The translations under genes were made by a program, and so were the position numbers. A DNA stretch of 39,013 nt from a virus, in the IMG/VR virus record IMGVR_UViG_3300038422_000022, positions 1 to 39,013 of that record, one strand, 5' to 3'. Positions within the stretch are counted from its first letter, which is position 1. The number at the start of each line of letters is the position of its first letter. Positions 20,527-29,123 of this stretch are shown piece after piece. The notes beneath the pieces are model-generated. The model was given only the letters and a program-made list of their open reading frames with translations, made no database searches and was not told where the DNA came from.

Positions 20527-20855
20527 CACTCCGAGGTCGATGCGGGAGGGCCGGCCGCTTCCCCCGGTGTGGCCGCCACCGTATCGAAGCCCAGCGCCTT
20601 GACGAGCTGCGGTACTACTGCCAGGAGCTTGGGCACGGTCCCGAGCGCCTTCTTCACGTCCTCGTCCTTGACCCCGAGCGGCGCCATGGCGCGGGCCGTG
20701 AGCACTCGGATCGCCCTCGCGTGCTTGCCGAGCGGAATGCTGTGCGGACGCTCCGGCAGCTCGAATAGGAGGTTGATTTCCTCCTCGCAGTCCTCGAGCA
20801 CGTCCGCCCCGATCTCCGCCGGGAACTCGTAGGAGACTCCCCCGATCTCGATCAT
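20526..20855 (-). CDS. Tail assembly chaperone, first ORF, 109 aa
   Basis: Begins MIEIGGVSYEFPAEIGADVLEDCEEEINLLF, then HSIPLGKHARAIRVLTARAMAPLGVKDEDVKKAL and a Pro/Ala-rich end. Size, acidic N-terminus and location directly between tube and tape measure fit a gpG-like tail-assembly chaperone. Near its end CCG GGG GAA provides a run of five G; shifting -1 there would enter the downstream frame, although the heptamer is not a canonical slippery site. Confidence 0.65.
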   Translation of the reverse strand: MIEIGGVSYEFPAEIGADVLEDCEEEINLLFELPERPHSIPLGKHARAIRVLTARAMAPLGVKDEDVKKALGTVPKLLAVVPQLVKALGFDTVAATPGEAAGPPASTSE

Positions 20856-20858
20856 CCG

Positions 20859-21605
20859 TTACTCCGGCATGTAGCTGTAAGCGAGGTTGTTGGTGGCGTC
20901 GAGGGTGGCCTTCCAGTCGATCGTTACCTCCGACCAGCCGTCGCGCTTGAAGCTTCCGCCCAGCTTGGGAATGCGCGCCGCAGGGATGTAGATGCCCCAG
21001 GATTTGCCGGCGAGCGTCTTGTAGACATGGAGCCCGTACTTGGGCGCCGCCAGGCCCGAGCCCGGCTTGATGACTGTGGCAGTGGAGCCATCGACCGCCG
21101 TGATCGTCGCGCTGTAGTTGATCATCACGGAGTCGCCGGCGTCGTCAGTGTGGAACGTGTAGGTGCCCCCGGAGAGCGAGTAGACGCCGGCCGCAGCCGC
21201 AGCCGCCTGCGTCATCGCTTTCCCCTGGGTGAGATTGATTACGCCCAAGTCACGGACGAACGTCCTGGTCGGAGTCGTCACCGGAGCCGTGATCTGGAAC
21301 GGCGTGGTCGGGATGGTGGTGCTGTAGGAGTACCCGATCGGCCGGTTCGCGGTGACGGTGACCCCGTTCGTCGCGGCCGCGAGCATGGAATTCGAGAAGT
21401 CGGAAAGCGTGATGGTCCCGGAGAGCATACGAGAACCAGGGAAGGAATCGATTACGTCGATGTCCGCCCCCACCAGATCCACGTCGGTTTCCTCCATCTG
21501 GTACGTGAAGCCGGTGACCGTCTCGCAGAGGATCGGGGATGGATACGTTCCCGAAGGGACGAGCGAGACCCAGCCGACCCCCGGGAGTGCCTTGTGATAC
21601 GCCAT
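20859..21605 (-). CDS. Major tail tube protein, 248 aa
   Basis: ATG 21605 (MAYHKALPGVGWVSLVPSGTYPSP). Beta-rich: ETVTGFTYQMEETDVDLVGADIDVIDSFPG, IPTTPFQITAPVTTPTRTFVRDLGVIN, and the C-terminal GIYIPAARIPKLGGSFKRDGWSEVTIDWKAT, the last a typical tube-protein ending with a DWKA strand. Residues about 125-190 include an inserted Ig-like module (GVYSLSGGTYTFHTDDAGDSVMINYSAT). Predicted to polymerise into the tail tube; located two genes upstream of the tape measure as expected. Confidence 0.88.
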   Translation of the reverse strand: MAYHKALPGVGWVSLVPSGTYPSPILCETVTGFTYQMEETDVDLVGADIDVIDSFPGSRMLSGTITLSDFSNSMLAAATNGVTVTANRPIGYSYSTTIPTTPFQITAPVTTPTRTFVRDLGVINLTQGKAMTQAAAAAAGVYSLSGGTYTFHTDDAGDSVMINYSATITAVDGSTATVIKPGSGLAAPKYGLHVYKTLAGKSWGIYIPAARIPKLGGSFKRDGWSEVTIDWKATLDATNNLAYSYMPE

Positions 21606-21617
21606 CGTTTCGTCCTT

Positions 21618-22070
21618 TCAGAAAACCTGCATTTCGAGATCGATTCTCGCCCACCCCTCGCCTGTGTCGCCTACCGCCTTCTCCACGCGCCCGAGGGAAA
21701 GCGAGTGGACCAGCCCGTCCAAATTCGTCCAGTGCTGATGCTGCCCATGGTACTCCCCGGTTTCGCGGTCCGTCGGGAGCCGCTCGAGGGCCTCCCGGAC
21801 GCTACGGACCAAGTCGTTGAGCTGCGTCCAAAGCGGGTTGTCATCCTTGACCCGACACCGGATGGCAAGCACGCCGGTCAGCGTCCACAGAGGGGACAGG
21901 TCGCCGTCCTGGGTCGGTTCCTCGCTGCCTTCCACGATCTCCAGGATCGGGTACTGGTCCACCGCGCCGCGGATGGCGAGCGAGCGGGAGACCGTGACGA
22001 AGCGATCCTCCGTCCGGCTCGAGAGCCGCTCGTGGAGCGCTGCCCAGATGGCCTCTACGTTGGCCGCCAT
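21618..22070 (-). CDS. Tail terminator-like protein, 150 aa
   Basis: ATG 22070 overlaps the stop of the gp10-like gene. The pattern IWAALHERLSSRTEDRFVTVSRSLA, VDQYPILEIVEGSEEP and DNPLWTQLNDLVRSVREALERLP resembles gpU-type tail terminators, which cap the tube and link it to the head. It comes immediately before the tube gene, the usual position. Confidence 0.7.
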   Translation of the reverse strand: MAANVEAIWAALHERLSSRTEDRFVTVSRSLAIRGAVDQYPILEIVEGSEEPTQDGDLSPLWTLTGVLAIRCRVKDDNPLWTQLNDLVRSVREALERLPTDRETGEYHGQHQHWTNLDGLVHSLSLGRVEKAVGDTGEGWARIDLEMQVF

Positions 22071-22576
22071 CAGGTCGTCCTCGCCAGGTCGTTGAGCGCT
22101 GCCTGTAGCCGGAGGCCCACCCCGCCGGCGCCGCCCACGCTAGCGACGGCTGGCATGAAGAAGGGGCGCGGAGGGATGGCGAGCGAGCGCGTGTAGGCCC
22201 GCTCGACCTTGGGGAACTTGCCGCCGCGGGGCCCGGGGGACTGCTGAAACGTGGCGTTGACGCCGCGCTCCACCAGGTGCGCCACTCGACCCCGGGGCCG
22301 GGCCGCGAAGAAGATGCGCGGATCCTTGGCGTATTCGACCACCTTGGCGTGCCGGTTGCCCTTGCGCCCGCGCATGAACTCGCGCCCGAAGTACCAGACG
22401 ATCTTGGAGGCCATCTTGCCGGTGCGCTTGGGCGCCGCCGCCTGGGCCCGGCTCACGATCTCATCCCCGATGATCGCAAGCTCCTCGCGGAGCGCCGTCC
22501 GAATACCGCTGTCGGCCCGCATGAAGCGGGCGGCCATCTCGCGGTCCCCCAGGGTCGTGACCTTCACGTCGATCAT
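22070..22576 (-). CDS. HK97 gp10-like head-tail joining protein, 168 aa
   Basis: Starts MIDVKVTTLGDREMAARFMRADSGIRTALREELAIIGDEIVSRAQAAAPKRTGKMASKI, the classic gp10-like opening with an APKRTG motif. A central HLVERG and GPRGGKF region and a C-terminal RPFFMPAV helix complete the family pattern. These proteins act at the head-tail interface. The start overlaps the connector stop. Confidence 0.85.
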   Translation of the reverse strand: MIDVKVTTLGDREMAARFMRADSGIRTALREELAIIGDEIVSRAQAAAPKRTGKMASKIVWYFGREFMRGRKGNRHAKVVEYAKDPRIFFAARPRGRVAHLVERGVNATFQQSPGPRGGKFPKVERAYTRSLAIPPRPFFMPAVASVGGAGGVGLRLQAALNDLARTT

Positions 22577-23163
22577 CCGACCCCCACCACTCGGTACTTC
22601 TGGAGGACACTTTCGATGTAGGCGAATGTCCCGGCGGTCCCGTAGGTGGCGCTTTCCAGCCCACCGGATACCGAGACGAGCCCGCTCCGGGCGCGGTCCA
22701 TGTATCGCAGCGCCACGTGCTCGATCGTCGCCTGCTCAATATCGGTCGGCACAGCAGCGTATCCGTGCGTGTAGACGATCACCACGTTCCGCAGGCCGCT
22801 CGTGAACGTGTAGCCCACCAGGTCGATCCCGTCCTCGGAGAAGGCGTAGCCCTCGGGATTCGTGTTCGAGCTCGAAACCGCCGCTCGAGCCGGAATGGCC
22901 GTCCCGTCCACATGGACGGACGTGATGGAGGTAGGCGGCGCGCCGGGCCGCCAGGTGTGCGAGTGCCACAGAAGCATTCGCGTCCCGCCATCTCCGTTCC
23001 GGGTCTCCGTGATGCTCGCGGAAAGCAGATTGCCGCCGATCTCGTTCTCGATCCAGGCCGAGGAAGAGGTGACGAGGTCCTCCAGGATTTCTCCGGAGCC
23101 GGGAGGTGCGTCGGTCCCGAACAGGTAGCGCTGGACATTGGCGGCGATGGTGAAATCTGCCAT
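22573..23163 (-). CDS. Head-tail connector (gp6-like), 196 aa
   Basis: ATG 23163 (MADFTIAANVQRYLFGTD). The helical N-terminus (LEDLVTSSSAWIENEIGGNLLSASITETRNGDG) and helical C-terminus (PTDIEQATIEHVALRYMDRARSGLVSVSGG) match DNA-packaging/gp6-like adaptor proteins. A beta insertion between them (LWHSHTWRPGAPPTSITSVHVDGTAIP) is longer than usual. It probably forms the ring below the portal. No separate stopper gene is recognisable. Confidence 0.8.
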   Translation of the reverse strand: MADFTIAANVQRYLFGTDAPPGSGEILEDLVTSSSAWIENEIGGNLLSASITETRNGDGGTRMLLWHSHTWRPGAPPTSITSVHVDGTAIPARAAVSSSNTNPEGYAFSEDGIDLVGYTFTSGLRNVVIVYTHGYAAVPTDIEQATIEHVALRYMDRARSGLVSVSGGLESATYGTAGTFAYIESVLQKYRVVGVG

Positions 23164-23177
23164 GTGCCCTTTCTTTC

Positions 23178-23208
23178 GGGGGTGGGGCCGTCACAAGACC
23201 CCACCCCC
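23178..23208. terminator. Strong intergenic stem-loop between head genes
   Basis: GGGGGTGGGG (23178-23187) pairs perfectly with CCCCACCCCC (23199-23208) across an 11-base loop. The leftward transcript has no U run after the stem, so this is more likely a partial terminator or RNA stabiliser protecting the capsid-gene mRNA than a complete terminator. Confidence 0.6.
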
Positions 23209-23221
23209 CTATGCGTGCTTG

Positions 23222-23671
23222 CTAGGACTTCTGCGCCGCGTCCAGCATGTGACCGGAGCAGCCGGCCAGGATGGACGTTGAGCCTCCACCGTTGCTGGTG
23301 AGCCCCAACGAGTAGTACTTGGTGAGGTCGGAAACCGCCGACATGTCGATCTCCGTCTGGTAGACGGTGTCGCCGGCCGGCGTGGCCCACTCCGTGACGG
23401 TCGAGGCGATCTCCGCCCCGCTCGTCCCGTTGGCATCGGTGGCCGAGCCGAACAGCGCGACCTTGAGCGCCGTCGGGGTCGAGGTGAGGCCAGCGGTCTG
23501 GACGACCACCAGCATCTTCCGCCCGTCCGGGATCTCGCTTCCGAGCACCCAATCCCCGGTGCCAGCCGTCACGGCCGTTCCGTAGACGCCCGCCCCATCG
23601 TCGATCGCCTGGGGCGACACGTTGAACTTCGTCGCGCTGACGAGCGCAACATCGGTCTTGTAGGTAGCCAT
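23222..23671 (-). CDS. Probable head decoration or accessory protein, 149 aa
   Basis: The start is ATG 23671 with AGGAG 8 bases upstream; an in-frame TTG at 23677 is less likely. Beta- and Gly/Ser/Thr-rich (MATYKTDVALVSATKFNVSPQ, TAGTGDWVLGSEIPDGRKMLVVVQTAG, TKYYSLGLTSNGGGSTSILAG). Position directly after the capsid gene suggests a decoration protein; no family recognised. Confidence 0.6.
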   Translation of the reverse strand: MATYKTDVALVSATKFNVSPQAIDDGAGVYGTAVTAGTGDWVLGSEIPDGRKMLVVVQTAGLTSTPTALKVALFGSATDANGTSGAEIASTVTEWATPAGDTVYQTEIDMSAVSDLTKYYSLGLTSNGGGSTSILAGCSGHMLDAAQKS

Positions 23672-23689
23672 GGTCAATTCTCCTTTCTG

Positions 23690-25045
23690 CTACCCGGTCC
23701 GGGTGGCGGTGGTAACGCAGTGGGACAGCGTGGTGTTGGTGTCCAGCTTCGGAACGACCGCGCTCGAGAGGACCGGGACCTGCCCCAGCCTGATGTACGA
23801 CCGCAGCGTGGTCAGCCCCTGGTCGAAGTAGAAGAAGATGGTCGCCTGCGAGTTCACGCCGCCCTTCACGAGCGTCATGAAGCCGGAGGGAGCCACCGCC
23901 GTCGCGTCACCGGCCGTGCCGACCGCCTGGGCTTCCATGGAGACGACCACCGGATAGCCGAGGATCGTCGGGCCCGGACCGCGGCCCAGATAGTCCCCGG
24001 TGTTCCCGCCCGCCGTGAGCAGCACGTCGTTCGCGGCGATGCGAGCAGAGGGGGACATGACGAAGAAGGCTTCTGCGTCGAAGCCCGGGACGAGCCGACC
24101 GGCCATCTTCGCCAGGTTCTGCCGGATGAGGGTATTGGCACCGTTGCCAGACGCCTCCGCCGCCACGCTGACGAGTGCCGGGGCATTCAGGATGCCCACC
24201 GGCTCCCCCATGCCCGACCCGCGGAGGAGCCAGCGCTCCACGATGCCCTGAAGCTGTCGCGCCATGATGCGCGTGACGTGCTGGATGGTCGCCGGGTTGT
24301 CGGAGACGAGCTCCTCCGTCATGTTGACGAGCGCGGTGGCCTTGTAGAGCGTGACCACGCGCTGGCCGAGGGCGATGTTCGACACGGTGGCCGCCGCGCC
24401 CTCTGCGTTCTTCGCCGCCTGGATGCCGGTCGTGCCCCACTGCGTGCTCTCGTCCACCGGAGCCTGGTAGATGTTCGAGCTCGACTGCATCGGGCGCATC
24501 CGCCCGAGCAGGGACGCCTGCCCCATCACGGCTTCGATAATCTCCTTCGAGAACTCCGGAGGCTGGGCCCACCCGCCTTCGGGGCCGGTCCCCTCGTTCG
24601 CGTACGTTGTAGCCGCGGCGTAGGCGCGGAGCCGGTGATCCACCAGGTCCGGCCGGACGGCCGAAGCCTTGATGGCGTTGAACCACGCCTGGGCGTTCTC
24701 GAACCCGCCCTTCGGTGACTTCGTGGACATCTCCGCCTGCCAGGTCACGGACGGACCGCTACCCGGGGTGGGCGGGGGAGTGCTGCTGCTCCCCGCCTTG
24801 GCCGCGGCCACCTCGCTCGAGATGGGGCTCGGCACGGGGGCGAGGATCTTCGCCTGCGCCTTGGCCGCCTTCTCGAACCGCTCGATCTCCTCGCCGAGCC
24901 GCTCCTGCGCCGCCTCGTTCTCCTTCAGCTCCTTCATCTCGTCATCGGTCAGCGGCCGGCTGGCCGCAAGGGCCGCCTGCGTGATCGTGGTCTGCTTCGC
25001 CACGAGCTCCGCGAGCCGGTCCTGAAGCTGCTTCACGGGATCCAT
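23690..25045 (-). CDS. HK97-type major capsid protein, 451 aa
   Basis: Residues 1-70 form a coiled-coil scaffold (delta) domain (VKQLQDRLAELVAKQTTITQAALAASRPLTDDEMKELKENEAAQERLGEEIERFEKAAK). A Pro/Ser-rich linker follows, where maturation cleavage is expected. The shell domain shows the classic family features: FSKEIIEAVMGQASLLGRMRPM, TALVNMTEELVSDNPATIQHVTRIMARQLQGIVERWLLRGSGMGEPVGIL, FVMSPSARIAAND, ILGYPVVVSM, and the terminal TTLRSYIRLGQVPVL. The protease gene lies immediately upstream (leftward sense), as in HK97-like phages. Confidence 0.96.
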   Translation of the reverse strand: MDPVKQLQDRLAELVAKQTTITQAALAASRPLTDDEMKELKENEAAQERLGEEIERFEKAAKAQAKILAPVPSPISSEVAAAKAGSSSTPPPTPGSGPSVTWQAEMSTKSPKGGFENAQAWFNAIKASAVRPDLVDHRLRAYAAATTYANEGTGPEGGWAQPPEFSKEIIEAVMGQASLLGRMRPMQSSSNIYQAPVDESTQWGTTGIQAAKNAEGAAATVSNIALGQRVVTLYKATALVNMTEELVSDNPATIQHVTRIMARQLQGIVERWLLRGSGMGEPVGILNAPALVSVAAEASGNGANTLIRQNLAKMAGRLVPGFDAEAFFVMSPSARIAANDVLLTAGGNTGDYLGRGPGPTILGYPVVVSMEAQAVGTAGDATAVAPSGFMTLVKGGVNSQATIFFYFDQGLTTLRSYIRLGQVPVLSSAVVPKLDTNTTLSHCVTTATRTG

Positions 25046-25048
25046 TCG

Positions 25049-25780
25049 CTACTCCTTCGACTGCTTGGGTTGCTTCTGACCAGGCTGGCCCGGTCTTGCC
25101 GCGGCGCTGGCGCCGCGGGCCTGCTCCTCGATACGCTGGCGCATCAAGGATCCCTCCATCCTCCGGAGCGCGGCTTCCGCCTTGAGGCTGCGGAGACCGG
25201 CCGGCGTATTCTTGTAAGCGTCGAGAAGGGACGAGTGGAGCGCTGCCCTCGGGTCCTTGGGCTCCTCATCGAGCACTTGATCCGCGAAGCCGAGGGCCTT
25301 GGCGTCCACCGCCGAGAGCCATGTCTCCTCCTCCATCATCTTGGAGATTGTCTCGCCATCCTGTCCCGAGGCGGAGGCGTAGATGTCCCGCATGGTGGCG
25401 GCCATCTTGTCCAGGTCGTCCGCCTTCTTCCGGGCTTCCCTGGCATTGCCGACGAACACGGCCCAGGGCGAGTGGATCATCAACATGGCCGACTTGGGCA
25501 TGACGAGCCGCGTCCCGGCCAGCGCGATGATCGAGCCGATGGAGATGGCGCGACCATCCACGTACATCGTGACATCTCGCTCCGCCGAGTAGCGCTGGAT
25601 CTGGGAGTGGATGGCGAGCCCTTCCGTAACGCTGCCACCGTCCGAGGAGAGGTAGATGGTCAGGGCCTTGGCGGCTTTGTTCGCCTCGAGATCCCTCGCC
25701 ACCGAATCGGCCGTGACGCCTTCGCCCGAGCCGGGCATGGCGCCGATCATGCCGTAGATCCTGATTGTGCCAGCCTTCAT
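25049..25780 (-). CDS. ClpP-like prohead protease, 243 aa
   Basis: The ClpP fold is recognisable. IYLSSDGGSVTEGLAIHSQI carries the oxyanion glycines, DGRAISIGSIIALAGT places the nucleophile at S80, and MLMIHSPW gives H103. ETWLSAVDAKALGFADQV is the usual third region. The C-terminal 60 residues are basic and Gln/Pro-rich (QPGQKQPKQSKE). Such proteases cleave the capsid scaffold domain during head maturation. ATG 25780 overlaps the portal stop. Confidence 0.93.
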   Translation of the reverse strand: MKAGTIRIYGMIGAMPGSGEGVTADSVARDLEANKAAKALTIYLSSDGGSVTEGLAIHSQIQRYSAERDVTMYVDGRAISIGSIIALAGTRLVMPKSAMLMIHSPWAVFVGNAREARKKADDLDKMAATMRDIYASASGQDGETISKMMEEETWLSAVDAKALGFADQVLDEEPKDPRAALHSSLLDAYKNTPAGLRSLKAEAALRRMEGSLMRQRIEEQARGASAAARPGQPGQKQPKQSKE

Positions 25781-27303
25781 TGGGACCCCAGGAGATGGTG
25801 GGCTGCCTTCATGGGCGGGATGCCCGCCTCGACGGACAGGATCGCCGCGTCGAGTCCGGCAATCTTCCGGCCGTCCACCTTGCTTCGGATATCAGACCGG
25901 GCCTTGGAGCGCAAAGAGGCCATGTGTTTGGGAGCGTCCTGGTCCTTGCCATTGGCGCGGAGATCCGCCGTCCTGGCCTTGACCCGGGCCGCGTGCCGCT
26001 CGAGCGCGGCGGCCACCTCGCCGGGCACGTCCTCCTCCTCCTCCGGTTCCTCCGGCTCCTCGATGGGGGCCGGGGCCGGGGGCGCGGGAGGATTGAGCAC
26101 CTCCTCGAGCGGCTTCCCGTTCACCAGCGTCACGTCCCCGCCGACGGTGGAGGGCAAGCCCCGCTCCTTGCGCGCCTCGTTGATGGTCAGGACGCCATTT
26201 CGGATGGCGATCTCCTCGGCGCGGGCCACCGATTCGGCATCTCCCTTGGTGAGCCGGGAGAGGTCGTACTCCATGAACCAGCGCCGGCCGCGGCGCTCGG
26301 GCATCAGCTTCTTCCGCAGTTCCTCCTCGATGCGGCGCGCCCAGGGCTGGAGCGTCTGCCGGACGAAGCCGAGACCCATCTCCGCCAGATTCTTGCCGTA
26401 GCCCTGGGACGACTCCGGGACGCCCACCAGATGACCCGGCACCCCGAAGTAGCGGGCGATCTCGCTCACCTGCCAGGTCCGGGACTGCACCATCTGCGAC
26501 TTGTCGGCATCCGTCTCGATGACCTCGAGATCCCAGCCCGGGTTCATGACCGCCACGCCGCGGGCCTTCTTCGTCCCGCCGTGCAGCACCTTGAACGCCT
26601 CGCGGATCACCTTGCGCTGCTCGTCCGTCATCGGCCCGGCGCTCACCGGAGGCTTGAGCAGCACCCCCGGGAGAGCGTTGTTCGAGTAGTAGCCAGTCGC
26701 GTAGCGCTCCTGGGCTCGAGCCAGGGCCAGCGCCGAGGCCGCCACGATGAGCGGGGAGAAGCCATAGAAGCCATTTCCCCGCGGGCCTCGGACGTGGATG
26801 ATGTCCGAGTCGGGGAGGCGTACTTCCCCGTTCACCGGGTCGTTATAGCGGTAGACGAGCCGTCCCTCCTCGTCATCCGCCAGCATTCGATACGGGTCGA
26901 GCGGCTGCATGGCCACCGCCTGGCGCAGCCCGTTCCGCTGGATGTAGGCGTACCCGTTGCCGGTCGAGAGGGTGTGCGTGAGGATCGTCTCCGTCCACCC
27001 CTGGGACGTGTACTGCGGATGAGGCTGGACGTTGAGCAGCCAGTAGAGCTGGCTCGTCACCTCCTCCTCGGTGCGCGTCCCTTCGTCGTCCTTGTAAATC
27101 TTGATCTCGCTCGCGGCGATCGGATCCACAATGGCGCGGATGCAGGCCCAGGCCACGGATACCGACAACTGCTCATCCGGTGACAGGTAGAGCTGGGTCG
27201 GGATGCTCCCGAACTCGCCCCACCACGATGGAGCGTCATAGCGCGGCGAATCCGGCGCCGGGGTCCCCCTGAGTGCCGCCCAGACCCTAGCAAAGACGCT
27301 CAT
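25777..27303 (-). CDS. Portal protein (HK97 family), 508 aa
   Basis: Typical HK97-type portal: VSVAWACIRAIVDPIAASEIKIYKDD, LLNVQPHPQYTSQGWTETILTHTLSTGNGYAYIQRNG, IIHVRGPRGNGFYGFSPL, MNPGWDLEVIETDADKSQMVQSRTWQVSEIARYFGVPGHLVG, and FMEYDLSRLTKGDAESVARAEEIAIRNGVLTINEARKERGLP. After the core, residues about 415-508 add an acidic Pro/Glu segment (APIEEPEEPEEEEDVPGEVAAALERHAAR) and a basic helical tail. A dodecameric DNA channel is expected. ATG 27303 overlaps the terminase stop. Confidence 0.96.
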   Translation of the reverse strand: MSVFARVWAALRGTPAPDSPRYDAPSWWGEFGSIPTQLYLSPDEQLSVSVAWACIRAIVDPIAASEIKIYKDDEGTRTEEEVTSQLYWLLNVQPHPQYTSQGWTETILTHTLSTGNGYAYIQRNGLRQAVAMQPLDPYRMLADDEEGRLVYRYNDPVNGEVRLPDSDIIHVRGPRGNGFYGFSPLIVAASALALARAQERYATGYYSNNALPGVLLKPPVSAGPMTDEQRKVIREAFKVLHGGTKKARGVAVMNPGWDLEVIETDADKSQMVQSRTWQVSEIARYFGVPGHLVGVPESSQGYGKNLAEMGLGFVRQTLQPWARRIEEELRKKLMPERRGRRWFMEYDLSRLTKGDAESVARAEEIAIRNGVLTINEARKERGLPSTVGGDVTLVNGKPLEEVLNPPAPPAPAPIEEPEEPEEEEDVPGEVAAALERHAARVKARTADLRANGKDQDAPKHMASLRSKARSDIRSKVDGRKIAGLDAAILSVEAGIPPMKAAHHLLGSQ

Positions 27304-29123
27304 TCGTCGTCATCCTCTCCGGTCGGCCATGTGCCAAGCCAGGGGCGGTCCTCCGGTGCCTTGGGCTGGTCGTCCTCGAGCGAAACCACCGTGAGCCCAG
27401 GTCCCCCGTAATCTACCACGGGTACAAGCATTGCCCTATACATGGCATTCAGCAAAGCGACCGCCAGGTCTATTTTTTTTCCGTCATGGTCCCGGTCCGG
27501 CACGGCGTTCCCGTTCCGGTCGATCTTCGCAATCACGTTGGCCATGCACAGGCGCATGACCGGGTTCCCGTCGTGGGTGAGCCGACCCTGGGATAGCGCC
27601 ACCTGCACTTCCGACATGGCCGGGCTATGGAATCGCCATCCCTGGCGGATCTCTACCGGCTCGATCCCCTCGGAGGGAAGCGAGGCCATGAGCTCCACCA
27701 TGCCGAACGGATCGAGGCAAATCTCCGTCCCCGGGCGCCCTTTTGCCATCTCCACCAGACTCGGCCGCAGGTAGGCGGCGTCGAGCGCGTCGCCCGGGGT
27801 CAACGTCAACCAGCCCATTTCCGCCCACTTGCGCAGCTCCGGAATGTCATTCAGGGTGGGCGAGCCCTCGGGCAGATAGGCGTGCGACCGGACCGCGTAC
27901 TGCCGCTTCCCGTCCTCGCTCAGCGAGACGCCCACCGTCACGATGCCCGTGAGATCCAGCTTCGGCGCGTAATCCACTCCAATCAGCACCGGCCGTGCCT
28001 GGAAGTCGGCATCCGTGACCTTTCCCGCCCGGCTATCCCACAGGCCCAGGTCCATCCAGGAGTTCGCGCTGCGCCACCACCAGCCCAGCCGGGTGGCGAA
28101 GAAGTGCGGCTGCGCCGTTGGGTCGAGCTTGGCCGACTCCGCCATGGTCTTGAAGTTGGGGCCGCTGATGCTCACACCGAAATTTGGGTTGGCCTGCCGC
28201 CAGGTCTCCTCCGACCACGGGTCCCGATCCCGGTCCGCCTCCGAGATGAAGGCAAAATGGGCCGCGGAGTCAGACTCGCCCAGGAGCACGGACCGCGCCT
28301 CGCAGTAGAGAAGCCAGCCCACCGCCTGGGGCGACTGGTCCGTCCCGGCCGTCGAGATCACCACTAGCCTCGAGCCATCCACCTTCGATGCGTTGTTCGC
28401 CAGCACGTCGTAAAGGTGCCGATTCGGATGCTGGTGGACCTCGTCCACGATGTAGCAATCGCCTACTGTACCGTCGGCCGACCTCCGCTCGGAGCTCACG
28501 CATTCGAAAACCCGGTTATCCCCGATGCCCTTGATCGAATGCTCGCCCACTACCAGGCCCGCCGCGTCCCGGATATCCGGCGACAACCGCACCATCTCCT
28601 GGGCTGGCTCAAACACGTTGCGCGCCTGCTTCTCGGCCACCGCCGCGCTGTACACCTTCGCCCCGATGGACCGGCCCCGCGCCAGCACGATGAGGCCGAT
28701 GAGCGCAGCCAGGGGACTCTTGCCGTTCCCCTTCGGAAGCCAGATCGACACCCGATGAAATCGGGGAAGTCCCGTAGCCGCATCCACCCAGCCGAAGATC
28801 GCCCGTATTAACCAGACCTGCCAGGGCTCGAGGACGATCGCCTGTCCCCGCTTCGGACCCTTCGGCCAGGAGAACGCCTCCGCCAACTCGCACGCCTTCG
28901 ATGCCTCGACCTCGCTCCAGGCGTACCCGGCGGGAGGCGTCTTGACCTCTCTCGCTTGCCGCTCGACCGCGAGGATCACGAACTCGCCCACGAGTATCCG
29001 CCGGGCGAGCACGTCTCGAGCCCATCGGTCCGCGATGGCGCGATACTCGCGCACCCCGTCCACCGGCTCCCGCGGGGGCCTCGTCCGTCGGCGCTTGGGC
29101 GCCCCTGAAATGTCCGGATTCAC
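27300..29123 (-). CDS. terL: Terminase large subunit (HK97/P27 type), 607 aa
   Basis: The ATPase domain has Walker A WLPKGNGKSPLAAL (K135, S136) and Walker B CYIVDEVHQHP (D227, E228), followed by SRLVVISTAGTDQS, the coupling motif. The nuclease domain begins LIGVDYAPKLDLTGIV and ends with DLAVALLNAMYRAM, supplying the acidic residues. It packages DNA with the portal and cuts it into genome units. GTG 29123 overlaps the small subunit stop. HNH-TerS-TerL-portal order is characteristic of phages with cohesive-end (cos) packaging, but no cos site was identified. Confidence 0.97.
   Translation of the reverse strand: MNPDISGAPKRRRTRPPREPVDGVREYRAIADRWARDVLARRILVGEFVILAVERQAREVKTPPAGYAWSEVEASKACELAEAFSWPKGPKRGQAIVLEPWQVWLIRAIFGWVDAATGLPRFHRVSIWLPKGNGKSPLAALIGLIVLARGRSIGAKVYSAAVAEKQARNVFEPAQEMVRLSPDIRDAAGLVVGEHSIKGIGDNRVFECVSSERRSADGTVGDCYIVDEVHQHPNRHLYDVLANNASKVDGSRLVVISTAGTDQSPQAVGWLLYCEARSVLLGESDSAAHFAFISEADRDRDPWSEETWRQANPNFGVSISGPNFKTMAESAKLDPTAQPHFFATRLGWWWRSANSWMDLGLWDSRAGKVTDADFQARPVLIGVDYAPKLDLTGIVTVGVSLSEDGKRQYAVRSHAYLPEGSPTLNDIPELRKWAEMGWLTLTPGDALDAAYLRPSLVEMAKGRPGTEICLDPFGMVELMASLPSEGIEPVEIRQGWRFHSPAMSEVQVALSQGRLTHDGNPVMRLCMANVIAKIDRNGNAVPDRDHDGKKIDLAVALLNAMYRAMLVPVVDYGGPGLTVVSLEDDQPKAPEDRPWLGTWPTGEDDDE

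Noticed and set aside
23720-24718. 332-residue rightward ORF opposite the capsid gene, and similar long antisense ORFs at 16027-16698, 25070-26401 and 25765-27183
   Set aside because: They are His/Arg-rich shadow frames of high-GC genes with clear family motifs on the other strand.
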